Below are positions 43,365 to 50,453 of a stretch of 64,000 nt of DNA, piece by piece (within the stretch, counting starts at the first letter, position 1; every line of letters starts with the position of its first letter). Source of the DNA: [Clostridium] colinum. Lineage in GTDB: Bacteria > Bacillota > Clostridia > Lachnospirales > CAG-274. The notes under the pieces are model-generated. The model saw only the letters and a program-made list of their open reading frames with translations. It searched no databases and was not told the origin of the DNA. The position numbers were made by a program, and so were the translations under genes. The stretch covers positions 1,054,001 through 1,118,000 of the forward strand of contig NZ_OW712331.1 in assembly GCF_940677205.1 (NCBI RefSeq), given 5' to 3'.

Positions 43365-44201
43365 ATGAGTTCATACCAAAATAAAAAATACTATGATTTT
43401 AAAGGTCTTGAAGAGTATGATTTGAACAAATGTTTAAGGTTACCATTAAATGAATATGTCGTTGTTGATATAGAAACAACAGGGTTAACACCTTCATCTG
43501 AAATAATTGAAGTTTGTGCATTACATATTATTGATGGTAATGTTGTAGACAAATATAGCTCTTTAATAGACTATCCAGATAGGAAATCATTACCTAAAAA
43601 AATAACTGAATTAACAGGTATAACACTTGATATGATGAGAGAAGATGGTGGTTATGTAGAAGATGTACTACAAAATCTTAAAAATTTTATAGGTGATAAA
43701 CCTATTTGTTGTCATAATGCTAAATTTGATTTAAACTTTTTAAAAGATAAGCTTGGTAAATATATAAATACCAATATTAATAATGACTTTATAGATACAT
43801 TATATATTTCAAGAGAATTTTTATCCGATAAATTATCAAATCATAAACTTCCTACGATAGCTAAATATTTTAACATCGACACAACTAACCTACATAGAGC
43901 AGAAGGCGATTGTATGGTTACATATAACATTTATGAAAAACTAAAAGAATTTTTAGAGCCTGAATTTGAAAATCAAACTATAAATTATGAAGATTTTCAA
44001 AAAGAAAATAAACCTCCTAGTTGTTCTAAAATATTAATTTTGGGGTTATGTTTAATATTTTTTACACCTATAACATTAAGTTATTTAGTTTGGAAACATG
44101 TAAATGGTGGTAAACCCATAAAAATTGTTATAATTATTCTTATATGGTTTATTGCATTTATGATGTTTTCAACCTCATCTTTTGTTGAAGTATCCAAATA
44201 A
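43365..44201 (+). CDS. Membrane-anchored DEDDh 3'-5' exonuclease
   Basis: Start set at ATG 43365 behind AAAGGTGG; the upstream GTG is within that site. About 278 residues. The DnaQ-type motifs are VVDIETTGLTPSSEIIEV (Exo I, D and E), CHNAKFDLNFLKD (Exo II) and HRAEGDCMVTYNI (Exo III, H and D). After an Asp/Asn linker (about 205-220) come two predicted membrane helices (ILILGLCLIFFTPITLSYL and IVIIILIWFIAFMMFS). Cytoplasmic DnaQ exonucleases normally lack these. It has its own promoter and terminator, so it is a moron, and might attack entering DNA at the membrane. Confidence 0.85.
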   Translation: MSSYQNKKYYDFKGLEEYDLNKCLRLPLNEYVVVDIETTGLTPSSEIIEVCALHIIDGNVVDKYSSLIDYPDRKSLPKKITELTGITLDMMREDGGYVEDVLQNLKNFIGDKPICCHNAKFDLNFLKDKLGKYINTNINNDFIDTLYISREFLSDKLSNHKLPTIAKYFNIDTTNLHRAEGDCMVTYNIYEKLKEFLEPEFENQTINYEDFQKENKPPSCSKILILGLCLIFFTPITLSYLVWKHVNGGKPIKIVIIILIWFIAFMMFSTSSFVEVSK

Positions 44202-44250
44202 TAAGAAAAGTATCCTTTATTCAATTTTAAAAATTACAAGGAAATATCTA

Positions 44251-44290
44251 GTCAAGCAAAATTTTCGATTTTTGCTTGACTTATTTTATT
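44251..44290 (+). terminator. Exonuclease moron terminator
   Basis: GTCAAGCAAAA pairs with TTTTGCTTGAC around TTTCGAT, with a T-rich tail. Confidence 0.85.
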
Positions 44291-44321
44291 TCATATTTTT
44301 ATAGCTTAATTTATATACTTT

Positions 44322-44615
44322 TTAATTTAAGGCTTCTTCTTTTATAGATTTTAAAAAGTATTCATTTAAAATAGGTTTTAAATTTTCAATCACCTTATTT
44401 ATAATAATATGTTGTAATTTACCTTCTCTGTAATTACATTCATTTCTAAATTCACTTGTCTTCTTAAATAATTTCATTCTTAACACAAATTCTTCTTTTT
44501 CTAATTCTTTATTTTTTTCTTTTAAGAATTCATATTTTTCAATATATGTCATAAAATTATTTGTCTCTTCTAAATAACTATTTATTCTTTCTTGAACCAT
44601 ATCAAATTTTTTCAT
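44322..44615 (-). CDS. Coiled-coil hypothetical protein
   Basis: A 97-residue charged helical protein (YEFLKEKNKELEKEEFVLRM). No family recognised. It is in the early region downstream of an antirepressor gene. ATG start with AAAAGGGG upstream. Confidence 0.5.
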   Translation of the reverse strand: MKKFDMVQERINSYLEETNNFMTYIEKYEFLKEKNKELEKEEFVLRMKLFKKTSEFRNECNYREGKLQHIIINKVIENLKPILNEYFLKSIKEEALN

Positions 44616-44672
44616 ATAAATTTTAACCCCTTTTATTCAATTTTCAATGTACTGCAACAAGTTTTATATTTG

Positions 44673-45437
44673 TTAAATAGCGTCTTTTATATTTTCTTTT
44701 TCAATTAAAGGTAAGATATTAACCCTTTTTAATTGTTCATATATAAATAATCTACCTTTTTGTGTCCAATAAGTGTGTAATCTTGAATGGATAACGCCTT
44801 TGCTATCTGCATAATCGTGCGTTGTAGAACTTGTATAACCTTTATCTGCATATTTAGAATAAAGTAACCAAGTATCTCTATGTTTATATTGAATACCTAA
44901 TTCATTTAACTTTTTATTTAGCCATGCTCCACCTTTTCCATAATCTTTAGCTATTTGTGTTACAGATAATAAATCTGGACATTGTAAGATTAAATCATAG
45001 TATGTAGCTTTAGGTTGCAATTTTTTTATTTGTTGTTCTTGTTGTTTGTTTACAAGTGTTAATGTTTCTAATTGTTTATTTGCAATGTTTAATGCTCTAG
45101 CCATTATTTTTTCTGGAGAGTTGTATTCTTTTTCTACTTCTATAAAATACTGTCTTACTTGCTTTCCTTTTTCATTTCTCTGTATCATAGCAATTTCTTT
45201 TGCCATATCTAATTTTAATGCGTGGTCTGTTATCTCTGTATATGGATTTTTAGGATTATTGGTTTCTCTTTTTTGAGCAACCAATACATAATCTATATTT
45301 TGATTAAAGCCATACTCTAACATTCTTTTAAACCAATCAATATATTTTGTTTTAACTCCTAAAACTTGATGTAATTCCCTACCACTTATAATAGGCTCTT
45401 GATTTTCGTTTAAATCAATTTTTAATAATTCATTCAT
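44673..45437 (-). CDS. Antirepressor, AntA plus KilAC
   Basis: A 254-residue protein. The N-terminal AntA domain (PIISGRELHQVLGVKTKYID, YVLVAQKRETNNPKNPYTE, VRQYFIEVEKEY) is followed by a coiled linker and the C-terminal KilAC domain (LSVTQIAKDYGKGGAWLNKKL, KGRLFIYEQLK). Such proteins overcome the repressor and trigger induction. It is one of two antirepressors in this prophage. Confidence 0.88.
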   Translation of the reverse strand: MNELLKIDLNENQEPIISGRELHQVLGVKTKYIDWFKRMLEYGFNQNIDYVLVAQKRETNNPKNPYTEITDHALKLDMAKEIAMIQRNEKGKQVRQYFIEVEKEYNSPEKIMARALNIANKQLETLTLVNKQQEQQIKKLQPKATYYDLILQCPDLLSVTQIAKDYGKGGAWLNKKLNELGIQYKHRDTWLLYSKYADKGYTSSTTHDYADSKGVIHSRLHTYWTQKGRLFIYEQLKRVNILPLIEKENIKDAI

Positions 45438-45474
45438 TTTATTCCTCCTTTTTATTAAATTTTTTAGATAAATA

Positions 45475-45569
45475 TTGTAATATTTTTCCTTTTCTTATAT
45501 AATTTTAGTATCTACATTTATATGTGCTAGATATAGGTGTAGAAATATGTAAGAAAAGGAGGTGTAGAT
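45475..45569 (+). promoter_or_regulatory. Promoter and 82-bp leader, copy 2
   Basis: TTGTAA (45475-45480), 17-base spacer, TATAAT (45498-45503). The 82 bp 45488-45569 differ from copy 1 (42560-42641) at four positions, yet the genes that follow are unrelated. Confidence 0.8.
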
Positions 45570-45806
45570 ATGACAACTAATAAAGATAAGTATTGGAACT
45601 TCAAAAAATGGGTATCAAATTTCAAAGATGTTACATTGTTACCTATTGGGGATTTAGCTAGAGATATTATATGTGATGAAGAATTTCCCGAAGATGATTA
45701 TTTTATTGATATACTTAACTATTTACAAGAAAAAAATGTATCTGATGAAATAATCAAAACTTTTAATCTAACTTGGGTATACTATTTGTCATCAACAAAT
45801 AATTAA
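45570..45806 (+). CDS. YozE/SAM-like small protein
   Basis: A 78-residue protein with the YozE_SAM_like pattern: FKKWVSNFKDVTLLPIGDLA, RDIICDEEFPEDDYFIDILN, LTWVYYL. YozE-like proteins are small, widespread in Firmicutes and of unclear function. Plus-strand moron behind leader copy 2 with AAGGAGGTG. Its stop overlaps the end of a convergent 57-residue gene by 4 bp; no separate terminator is seen. Confidence 0.75.
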   Translation: MTTNKDKYWNFKKWVSNFKDVTLLPIGDLARDIICDEEFPEDDYFIDILNYLQEKNVSDEIIKTFNLTWVYYLSSTNN

Positions 45807-45976
45807 TTTTCTTCATATTCTAGTCCTAGAGTTATTTTGCACTTTTTAAAGTTATTTTGATAAGGTTTTCTTGCTTTTATTTCTAAAACACCTATAACTT
45901 TTGTGTAAAATTCTTCTGGGCTAGAATTAATTAATTCTAATATTTCTTGTTCATTTCCAATTAATTTAATTTCCAT
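45803..45976 (-). CDS. Small early protein, 57 residues
   Basis: Starts MEIKLIGNEQEILELINSS behind AGGGGGTGA and continues VIGVLEIKARK. A typical short phage early protein with a beta-alpha start. Convergent with the YozE-like gene. Function unknown. Confidence 0.6.
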   Translation of the reverse strand: MEIKLIGNEQEILELINSSPEEFYTKVIGVLEIKARKPYQNNFKKCKITLGLEYEEN

Positions 45977-46008
45977 AAAATCACCCCCTATTCAATTTTC
46001 AATGTACT

Positions 46009-46746
46009 TTAAATAGCAAGTTGTAAATTCTCATTTTCTATCTCTTGAAGTAAATACATTGGTGGAACATATAAATTTATAATTTCTATAACTTTATCAC
46101 ATTGATTTCTTTTTATAGCTTTATATGTTTCAACACCGAATTGTCTTTTTATTTCTCTTGACATATCTTGATATACTTTACTTCTCAAAGACCTATTTTT
46201 ATATGCGTTACTATCTTTTCCACCTAAAACATTTACTGCTGTTCTATTTCTAGCTCTTGTTATTTTTTCTATCTCCAAAGCAAGCAATGGCGTATCTTGT
46301 TTAAATTCTTCTAAATCTTGTTTTACTTCTTCTACCTTATTATCAACTTCCTTTATAGCTTGAAATTCAAGTTCTAGTAATTGCATTGGTGTTTTGGGTT
46401 GTATTGTGTATACACCAGTTTTTCTTATGATTGGCAACACTTCATCTGTTACCCAGTCTTGAAATTTTTCTGCCTCTTCTTTGTTAGATTTGAAGATAAG
46501 TTTATATACTCCGCTTTCTGTAAGAAAATTTTCTCCTGTGTTGTGTAACTTTCTAAAGGGAATATCTTTCACAATAGAATTAGTTAATTTGATTACTTGT
46601 TTTTCATTCATATTTCCAATAGCTTTTCTTACAGCACTATCTGTTAAATCTAAACAATCACCTACATCATATGGATTAAATAAAACTTGTCCATTTAATT
46701 CAAATACTTCTACTTTTTTGTTTTCAAAAATCATTATATTATTCAT
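46009..46746 (-). CDS. Antirepressor, BRO-N plus ORF6C
   Basis: Start set at ATG 46744-46746, behind AGGAGAAATAAA; the longer frame adds seven residues. The BRO-N domain comprises VEVFELNGQVLFNPYDVGDC, NFLTESGVYKLIFKSNKEEA and WVTDEVLPIIRKTGVY. The C-terminal ORF6C part is RNRTAVNVLGGKDSNAYKNR and REIKRQFGVETYKAIKRN. It should be another antirepressor or early regulator acting on the lysogeny switch next to it. Confidence 0.88.
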   Translation of the reverse strand: MNNIMIFENKKVEVFELNGQVLFNPYDVGDCLDLTDSAVRKAIGNMNEKQVIKLTNSIVKDIPFRKLHNTGENFLTESGVYKLIFKSNKEEAEKFQDWVTDEVLPIIRKTGVYTIQPKTPMQLLELEFQAIKEVDNKVEEVKQDLEEFKQDTPLLALEIEKITRARNRTAVNVLGGKDSNAYKNRSLRSKVYQDMSREIKRQFGVETYKAIKRNQCDKVIEIINLYVPPMYLLQEIENENLQLAI

Positions 46747-46776
46747 TTTATTTCTCCTTCGTTGCATATATGAGAT

Positions 46777-46977
46777 TTAACTTGTAAAAAAAACTTTTTC
46801 CATATCTGATATTTTAAGAATGTTTTTTAATAAAAAGGCTTCAGTTAAATTAAACTGAGTCTTATTATTAATTTTTCTGCTGAATGAATTAAGGCTAATA
46901 CCTAGTTTTTTAGCTACATCTGCTTGTGTATAGCCATTTTCTATCAACAAACCTTTTAATTTTCTAGTGTCAACCAA
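46777..46977 (-). CDS. Cro-like helix-turn-helix protein
   Basis: About 66 residues: helix-turn-helix GYTQADVAKKLGISLNSFSR. TTG at 46975-46977 is preferred as the start, since it follows AGGAGGTG by six bases; the upstream GTG is part of the ribosome site. The N-terminus DTRKLKGLLIENG is typical of phage Cro/DUF739 proteins. First gene of the leftward early operon, facing the repressor. Confidence 0.82.
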   Translation of the reverse strand: MVDTRKLKGLLIENGYTQADVAKKLGISLNSFSRKINNKTQFNLTEAFLLKNILKISDMEKVFFTS

Positions 46978-46995
46978 ATAACTCACCTCCTCATT

Positions 46996-47130
46996 TGTTG
47001 TTGCATATTTGGGATATTAATATAATAACATCTAAATTTTATAATGTCAACCCATTTATGCAACTTTTTATATTTTTTTTGTTGCATTATTAAAAAAATA
47101 TGATATACTTTGTTTAAGGAGGTGGATGTA
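46996..47130. promoter_or_regulatory. Lysogeny switch: divergent promoters and GTTGCAT operators
   Basis: Leftward promoter TTGACA (47044-47049 complement), 17-base spacer, TATTAT. Rightward promoter TTGCAT (47082-47087), 16-base spacer, TATACT (47104-47109). GTTGCATA or its complement occurs at 47000-47007, 47057-47064 and 47081-47088, with a fourth copy at 46761-46768 before the BRO gene; these are probable repressor sites. Confidence 0.75.
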
Positions 47131-47490
47131 ATGAATGAAAAAGAATTAAATTCAATAGCTTCTAGATTAAAATCTAGAAGAGAAGAATTAGGATTATCTT
47201 TAGAATCATTAGCAAATAAAACTGGTTTAAGTAGATCAACATTACAAAGATATGAAACAGGAAGTATAGCTAATATTCCACTTGACAAATTAGAAATACT
47301 TTCTAAAGGACTAGATTTATCTGTTACTGAATTTCTAGGGTTAAAGGACAATGTATATGACGATAGTCCTATAATTCGTACAGTCGCTAGAAATATGAAA
47401 CAACTTTCTGAAGAAGACCAAAAACTTGCAAAAAATATGATAGATATTTTAATAGAAAAGGCAAAAAAAGAATATGATGAAAATTCCTAA
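47131..47490 (+). CDS. CI-like phage repressor
   Basis: Start ATG 47131 behind AAGGAGGTGG (an upstream TTG extends the frame but lies before the ribosome site). 119 residues. Helix-turn-helix RREELGLSLESLANKTGLSR and STLQRYETGSIANIPL at the N-terminus, with a helical C-terminal region and no peptidase domain. Induction is probably by ImmA-type cleavage, since an ImmA/IrrE gene follows directly and overlaps by 17 bp. Confidence 0.87.
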   Translation: MNEKELNSIASRLKSRREELGLSLESLANKTGLSRSTLQRYETGSIANIPLDKLEILSKGLDLSVTEFLGLKDNVYDDSPIIRTVARNMKQLSEEDQKLAKNMIDILIEKAKKEYDENS

Positions 47491-48526
47491 AAAACCTAGA
47501 TATAAATATGTTATGGAAAAAGTTTATGAATTTATAATAGATAATAATATATCCTACTATCCATTAGATGTTGTAAGTATAATTAAACAAAACAAATGGA
47601 GTATAACAAAATATTCTGAATTTGGAAATAAATATAATTATACTAATGATATAGTTGGTAAAATTCTTCAAAGCAATGATGGCAGAACACATCTTTTTAT
47701 AGAAAACGAAAAATATATGTACTCTATAATATATAACGATGATTTAAATGTTAATACAGATGAAAGAATAAGGTTTACACTAGCACACGAAATAGGTCAT
47801 ATTTACTTAAATCATCTTAAGGACTTTGAGGAAACTGAAGTTCAAAGAAATGGATTGGATAATAAGTCATATTCTATTTTAGAAAAAGAAGCTGATATGT
47901 TTGCTAGAAATTTATTATGTCCTTACCCATTGCTAAAAAAAGTTATTAATGATTTTCAATGTAATTCAACTAACGTACAAATTATCAGTGAAACTTTTAA
48001 AATAAGCAAAAAGGCATCTGAAATTAGATTAAATTTAATAAATTACGATAGAAAATATAACTATGATGGAAATTTAGAAATAATAAAAATATTAGGTTAT
48101 AAATATTGTGATATTTGTTGGAATTCTAAAATAAACTGCTATAATATATGCGATATTTGTGGAAATTATTGGTCATATACATCATTAGACTATATAAAAT
48201 TTATGGAGGTACAAAATAATATTATGCAATATAGTAATTATGAATATGTAAAATGTGATAACTGTGATAATGAAAATATAATAGAAAATTCAAACTTTTG
48301 TCATATTTGTGGAATAGATTTAAGAAATTTATGCATGAATGATGATTGTAAAAATAATAATATATCTTTGTCTTACAATGCAAGATTTTGTAATCTATGT
48401 GGAAGTAAATCTACTTTCTTTGAAAATGGAAAATTAAATGATTGGTCAGATGAATTAAAACAATATGAAATAGAACAGAATTTAACTAGTATTGATTCTA
48501 TTAATGATGATAACTTACCATTTTAA
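47474..48526 (+). CDS. ImmA/IrrE-type metallopeptidase with zinc ribbons
   Basis: A 350-residue protein. Residues 60-190 hold the ImmA/IrrE peptidase (RIRFTLAHEIGHIYLNH, zinc HExxH). From residue 205 come three zinc-ribbon pairs (CDICWNSK, NICDICGNYW; CDNCDNEN, CHICGIDL; CMNDDC, CNLCGSKS). The end is SINDDNLPF, like an SSB acidic tip. ImmA proteins cut their partner repressor on damage; this one overlaps the repressor gene, as usual. The ribbons and the LPF tail are unusual additions and suggest recruitment to stalled or single-stranded DNA. Confidence 0.87.
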   Translation: MMKIPKKPRYKYVMEKVYEFIIDNNISYYPLDVVSIIKQNKWSITKYSEFGNKYNYTNDIVGKILQSNDGRTHLFIENEKYMYSIIYNDDLNVNTDERIRFTLAHEIGHIYLNHLKDFEETEVQRNGLDNKSYSILEKEADMFARNLLCPYPLLKKVINDFQCNSTNVQIISETFKISKKASEIRLNLINYDRKYNYDGNLEIIKILGYKYCDICWNSKINCYNICDICGNYWSYTSLDYIKFMEVQNNIMQYSNYEYVKCDNCDNENIIENSNFCHICGIDLRNLCMNDDCKNNNISLSYNARFCNLCGSKSTFFENGKLNDWSDELKQYEIEQNLTSIDSINDDNLPF

Positions 48527-48554
48527 AATTTGTGGTTTAGTATTATAATAAACA

Positions 48555-48583
48555 TTGACAGTATAATATTTTAGGTTTATAAT
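48555..48583 (+). promoter_or_regulatory. Antitoxin RNA 3 promoter
   Basis: Perfect TTGACA (48555-48560), 17-base spacer, TATAAT (48578-48583), reading toward the toxin gene's 3' end. Confidence 0.85.
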
Positions 48584-48589
48584 AATAAT

Positions 48590-48718
48590 ATACTTAACCA
48601 CTAAAAAAGGCTACTGCGTCAACAGTAACCTTTGATTAATACTTTAGTGGTTAGCTTTAAAAAGTTTTGTTATTTAAAGATTATCCACTTATATATTTAT
48701 ATAAGTGGTTTATTTTTT
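48590..48718 (+). ncRNA. Antitoxin RNA of TxpA-like module 3
   Basis: Starts about seven bases after the promoter. It can form a long stem with CTTAACCACTAAA near its start and TTTAGTGGTTAG downstream, holding an inner AAAGG/CCTTT hairpin, and ends with CCACTTATAT/ATATAAGTGG (48685-48708) and T's. AACCACT is complementary to AGTGGTT in the toxin leader. It overlaps the toxin mRNA 3' end. Confidence 0.75.
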
Positions 48719-48787
48719 GTTATTTCTAACTATTTCAATTAATGTTAATAATAAAATTATTAATGATAATATTTCATAGCTAGACAT
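48710..48787 (-). CDS. TxpA/Hol-Tox-like type I toxin 3
   Basis: A 25-residue peptide, MSSYEILSLIILLLTLIE to NNKK at the end. It shares MSxYE, the hydrophobic core and the Lys end with toxin 1. GGGGGTGAGGCT precedes the ATG. The mRNA promoter (TAGACA 48874-48879, 18-base spacer, TATAAT 48850-48855) is divergent to the integrase. A plus-strand antitoxin RNA converges on its 3' end. Confidence 0.82.
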   Translation of the reverse strand: MSSYEILSLIILLLTLIEIVRNNKK

Positions 48788-48894
48788 AGCCTCACCCCCT
48801 TTCATAGAGGGTAAAGCTAACCACTTATATTTCGTATTAATCTTTTTGCATTATATCATAAATTGTTATATTTTGTCTATATAAAATTAAAGGA

Positions 48895-49968
48895 GTGATT
48901 ATTATTACAAAAGTAACAATTAAAGGTATAACCTATTATAAGGAGAAAATACCTATTGGAAGAAATGCTGATGGAACAGTTAAGTATAAACAAATAACAG
49001 CAAAAACAATGAAAGAATGTAAAGCAAAGGCTTTAGCATTTAGAAAAAATGATATTGTATCATTAAATAGTAAAGCTACATTGGGTACATTAATTACCGA
49101 GTATATAGATAATGTAAGAAAACCTAGACTAAAACCGTCTAGCTATCAAAGATATATAAGTCTTTATAAAACACATATAAAGCCATCATTGTTAAATGAT
49201 TTAAAACTTGAAGAAATAAAACATTTACATTTGCAAAAATTCTATAATAGCATAGAATCTTTAAACACAGCAAAAAGATTAAAAGAATTATTAAATTCAT
49301 TTTTTGAATATTGTATAAATGCTGACTTTATTTCAAAAAATCCACAAAAAAATATTAAACTAGAAACACCTAAGCCAGTAAGACAATCTAGAGCATTAAC
49401 TATAATTGAAAGAGAAAAAATTATAAATAGCAATAAAACAATATTTATATTTGCTATGTATACTGGATTAAGAATAGGAGAAGTTTTAGCACTAACACAT
49501 AAAGATATAGATTTTAAAGAAAATATAGTAAATGTAAACAAATCTTTGAGATATATGAACCGTGGTAATGGTTGTGAATTTATAATAGATGAAACAAAAA
49601 CAGCATCAAGTATAAGAAAAGTACCATTACACAATAATTTAATAGAAATATTAAAGTTACATATAGAAAATGAAAAGAAAAAATATAAAAATTTAGGCAT
49701 AAAATTTAGTAATAGCTTACCATTATTTGCTACTAATACTTGTAGATATTATAAGCCTGATAATGTGTTAAAAATGTTAAAAAGAATTGTTGATTGTAAA
49801 TTTCATGATTTAAGACATACATTTTGTAGCATGTTAGCTGAACAAGGTGTAGATATAAAAACAGCAAGTGTATTAATGGGGCATAGTGATATAAAAATGA
49901 CTGCAAATATTTACACACATATTTCAGATGAACAAAAGAAAAAAGCTATTCAAAATTTGTCATTTTAA
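48895..49968 (+). CDS. int: Tyrosine integrase
   Basis: About 355 residues. AP2-like arm binding (GITYYKEKIPIGRNADGTVK), SAM-like core binding (TLGTLITEYIDNVRKPRLKP) and catalytic domain with R (YTGLRIGEVLALTHKDI), H-x-x-R (FHDLRHTFCSML), H (MGHSDIKM) and the nucleophile Tyr (ANIYTHIS). It inserts the prophage at ssrA; attR lies 53 bp downstream. The GTG at 48895 is inside the AAAGGAGTG site; ATT at 48904, eight bases after GGAG, is a better start. Confidence 0.93.
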   Translation: MIIITKVTIKGITYYKEKIPIGRNADGTVKYKQITAKTMKECKAKALAFRKNDIVSLNSKATLGTLITEYIDNVRKPRLKPSSYQRYISLYKTHIKPSLLNDLKLEEIKHLHLQKFYNSIESLNTAKRLKELLNSFFEYCINADFISKNPQKNIKLETPKPVRQSRALTIIEREKIINSNKTIFIFAMYTGLRIGEVLALTHKDIDFKENIVNVNKSLRYMNRGNGCEFIIDETKTASSIRKVPLHNNLIEILKLHIENEKKKYKNLGIKFSNSLPLFATNTCRYYKPDNVLKMLKRIVDCKFHDLRHTFCSMLAEQGVDIKTASVLMGHSDIKMTANIYTHISDEQKKKAIQNLSF

Positions 49969-50020
49969 TAATAAAAAGTTTACCCCGAATTTATCTTTTT
50001 TTACTTTTATTTGTGTTATT

Positions 50021-50099
50021 AAAAAATAAAAAACCTTGAAAAATCAAGGTTTTAAAAGGGTTTAAAGTATTAAAAATATATAGTATGGAGATGAGGAGA
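50021..50099. repeat. Attachment-site repeat, ssrA-proximal copy (attR)
   Basis: Perfect 79-bp copy of 13350-13428. It includes the ssrA terminator hairpin (CCTTGA/TCAAGG) and the last 14 bases of tmRNA. Beyond it the sequence continues into the T-arm of ssrA (AATCGAACTCCT), showing that this copy completes the functional gene. Confidence 0.95.
50030..50052 (-). terminator. ssrA terminator
   Basis: On the minus strand, AACCTTGA pairs with TCAAGGTT, followed by a T-rich tail. The same hairpin is duplicated at 13361-13382 in the other repeat. Confidence 0.85.
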
Positions 50100-50438
50100 A
50101 TCGAACTCCTGTCCAAAAGCCCGTCAATAAAGACTTCTCCCATTACAGTTAGTTAAATAATATTCCTTAAAATAATTGCTAACTAACAAGCTATCATTTT
50201 AAGTAGCTTCATAAAATCTTTTACTCTGGCAAAGCTTAAAGAGTAAAGTTCCTCACCTGTTCGACACCAGTAACTTTAGCAGTGAGCGACTAAAGGCTGA
50301 TGGCAGCTTTTAATTAAGCTGCAAACGCAAAATTATCTTTGTCGTTTATTTTTTAAAAATTTTTGAGTTTTTAACGTAGCCCTCACTACGAATGGCTATC
50401 CCTATCTTCAAAACTCCTGTCGAAACCATTGCATCCCC
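50086..50438 (-). ncRNA. ssrA: Transfer-messenger RNA
   Basis: The 5' end GGGGATGCAATGGTTTCGAC (minus, from 50438) and the 3' end GTTCGATTCTCCTCATCTCC form the tRNA-like part; the acceptor arms GGGGATG and CATCTCC pair. CCA is not encoded. The tag frame (AAC at 50344-50346 to UAA 50314-50316) reads NDKDNFAFAA. Length of about 353 bases is normal. It rescues stalled ribosomes. The prophage uses its 3' end as attachment site and restores it. Confidence 0.95.
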
Positions 50439-50453
50439 ATGCAATTTAAAAAA

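Larger units (their letters stand above)
13350..50099. mobile_element. Prophage in ssrA, contractile tail type
   Basis: A 36.7-kb prophage bounded by a perfect 79-bp direct repeat. It carries integrase, lysogeny switch, replication, packaging, head, contractile tail and lysis genes in the standard order, nearly all on the minus strand except the integrase/repressor block and three moron genes. Tail genes follow PBSX (Xkd) order and the head genes are HK97-type, so virions would be myovirus-like. A truncated sheath and frameshifted tape measure suggest it may not make infectious particles. Confidence 0.95.

Noticed and set aside
46983-47351. Long minus-strand frame opposite the repressor
   Set aside because: It is the antisense of the CI-like repressor, low in coding character and without a ribosome site.
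49733-49918. Minus-strand frame opposite the integrase
   Set aside because: Antisense of the catalytic domain, no start signals.
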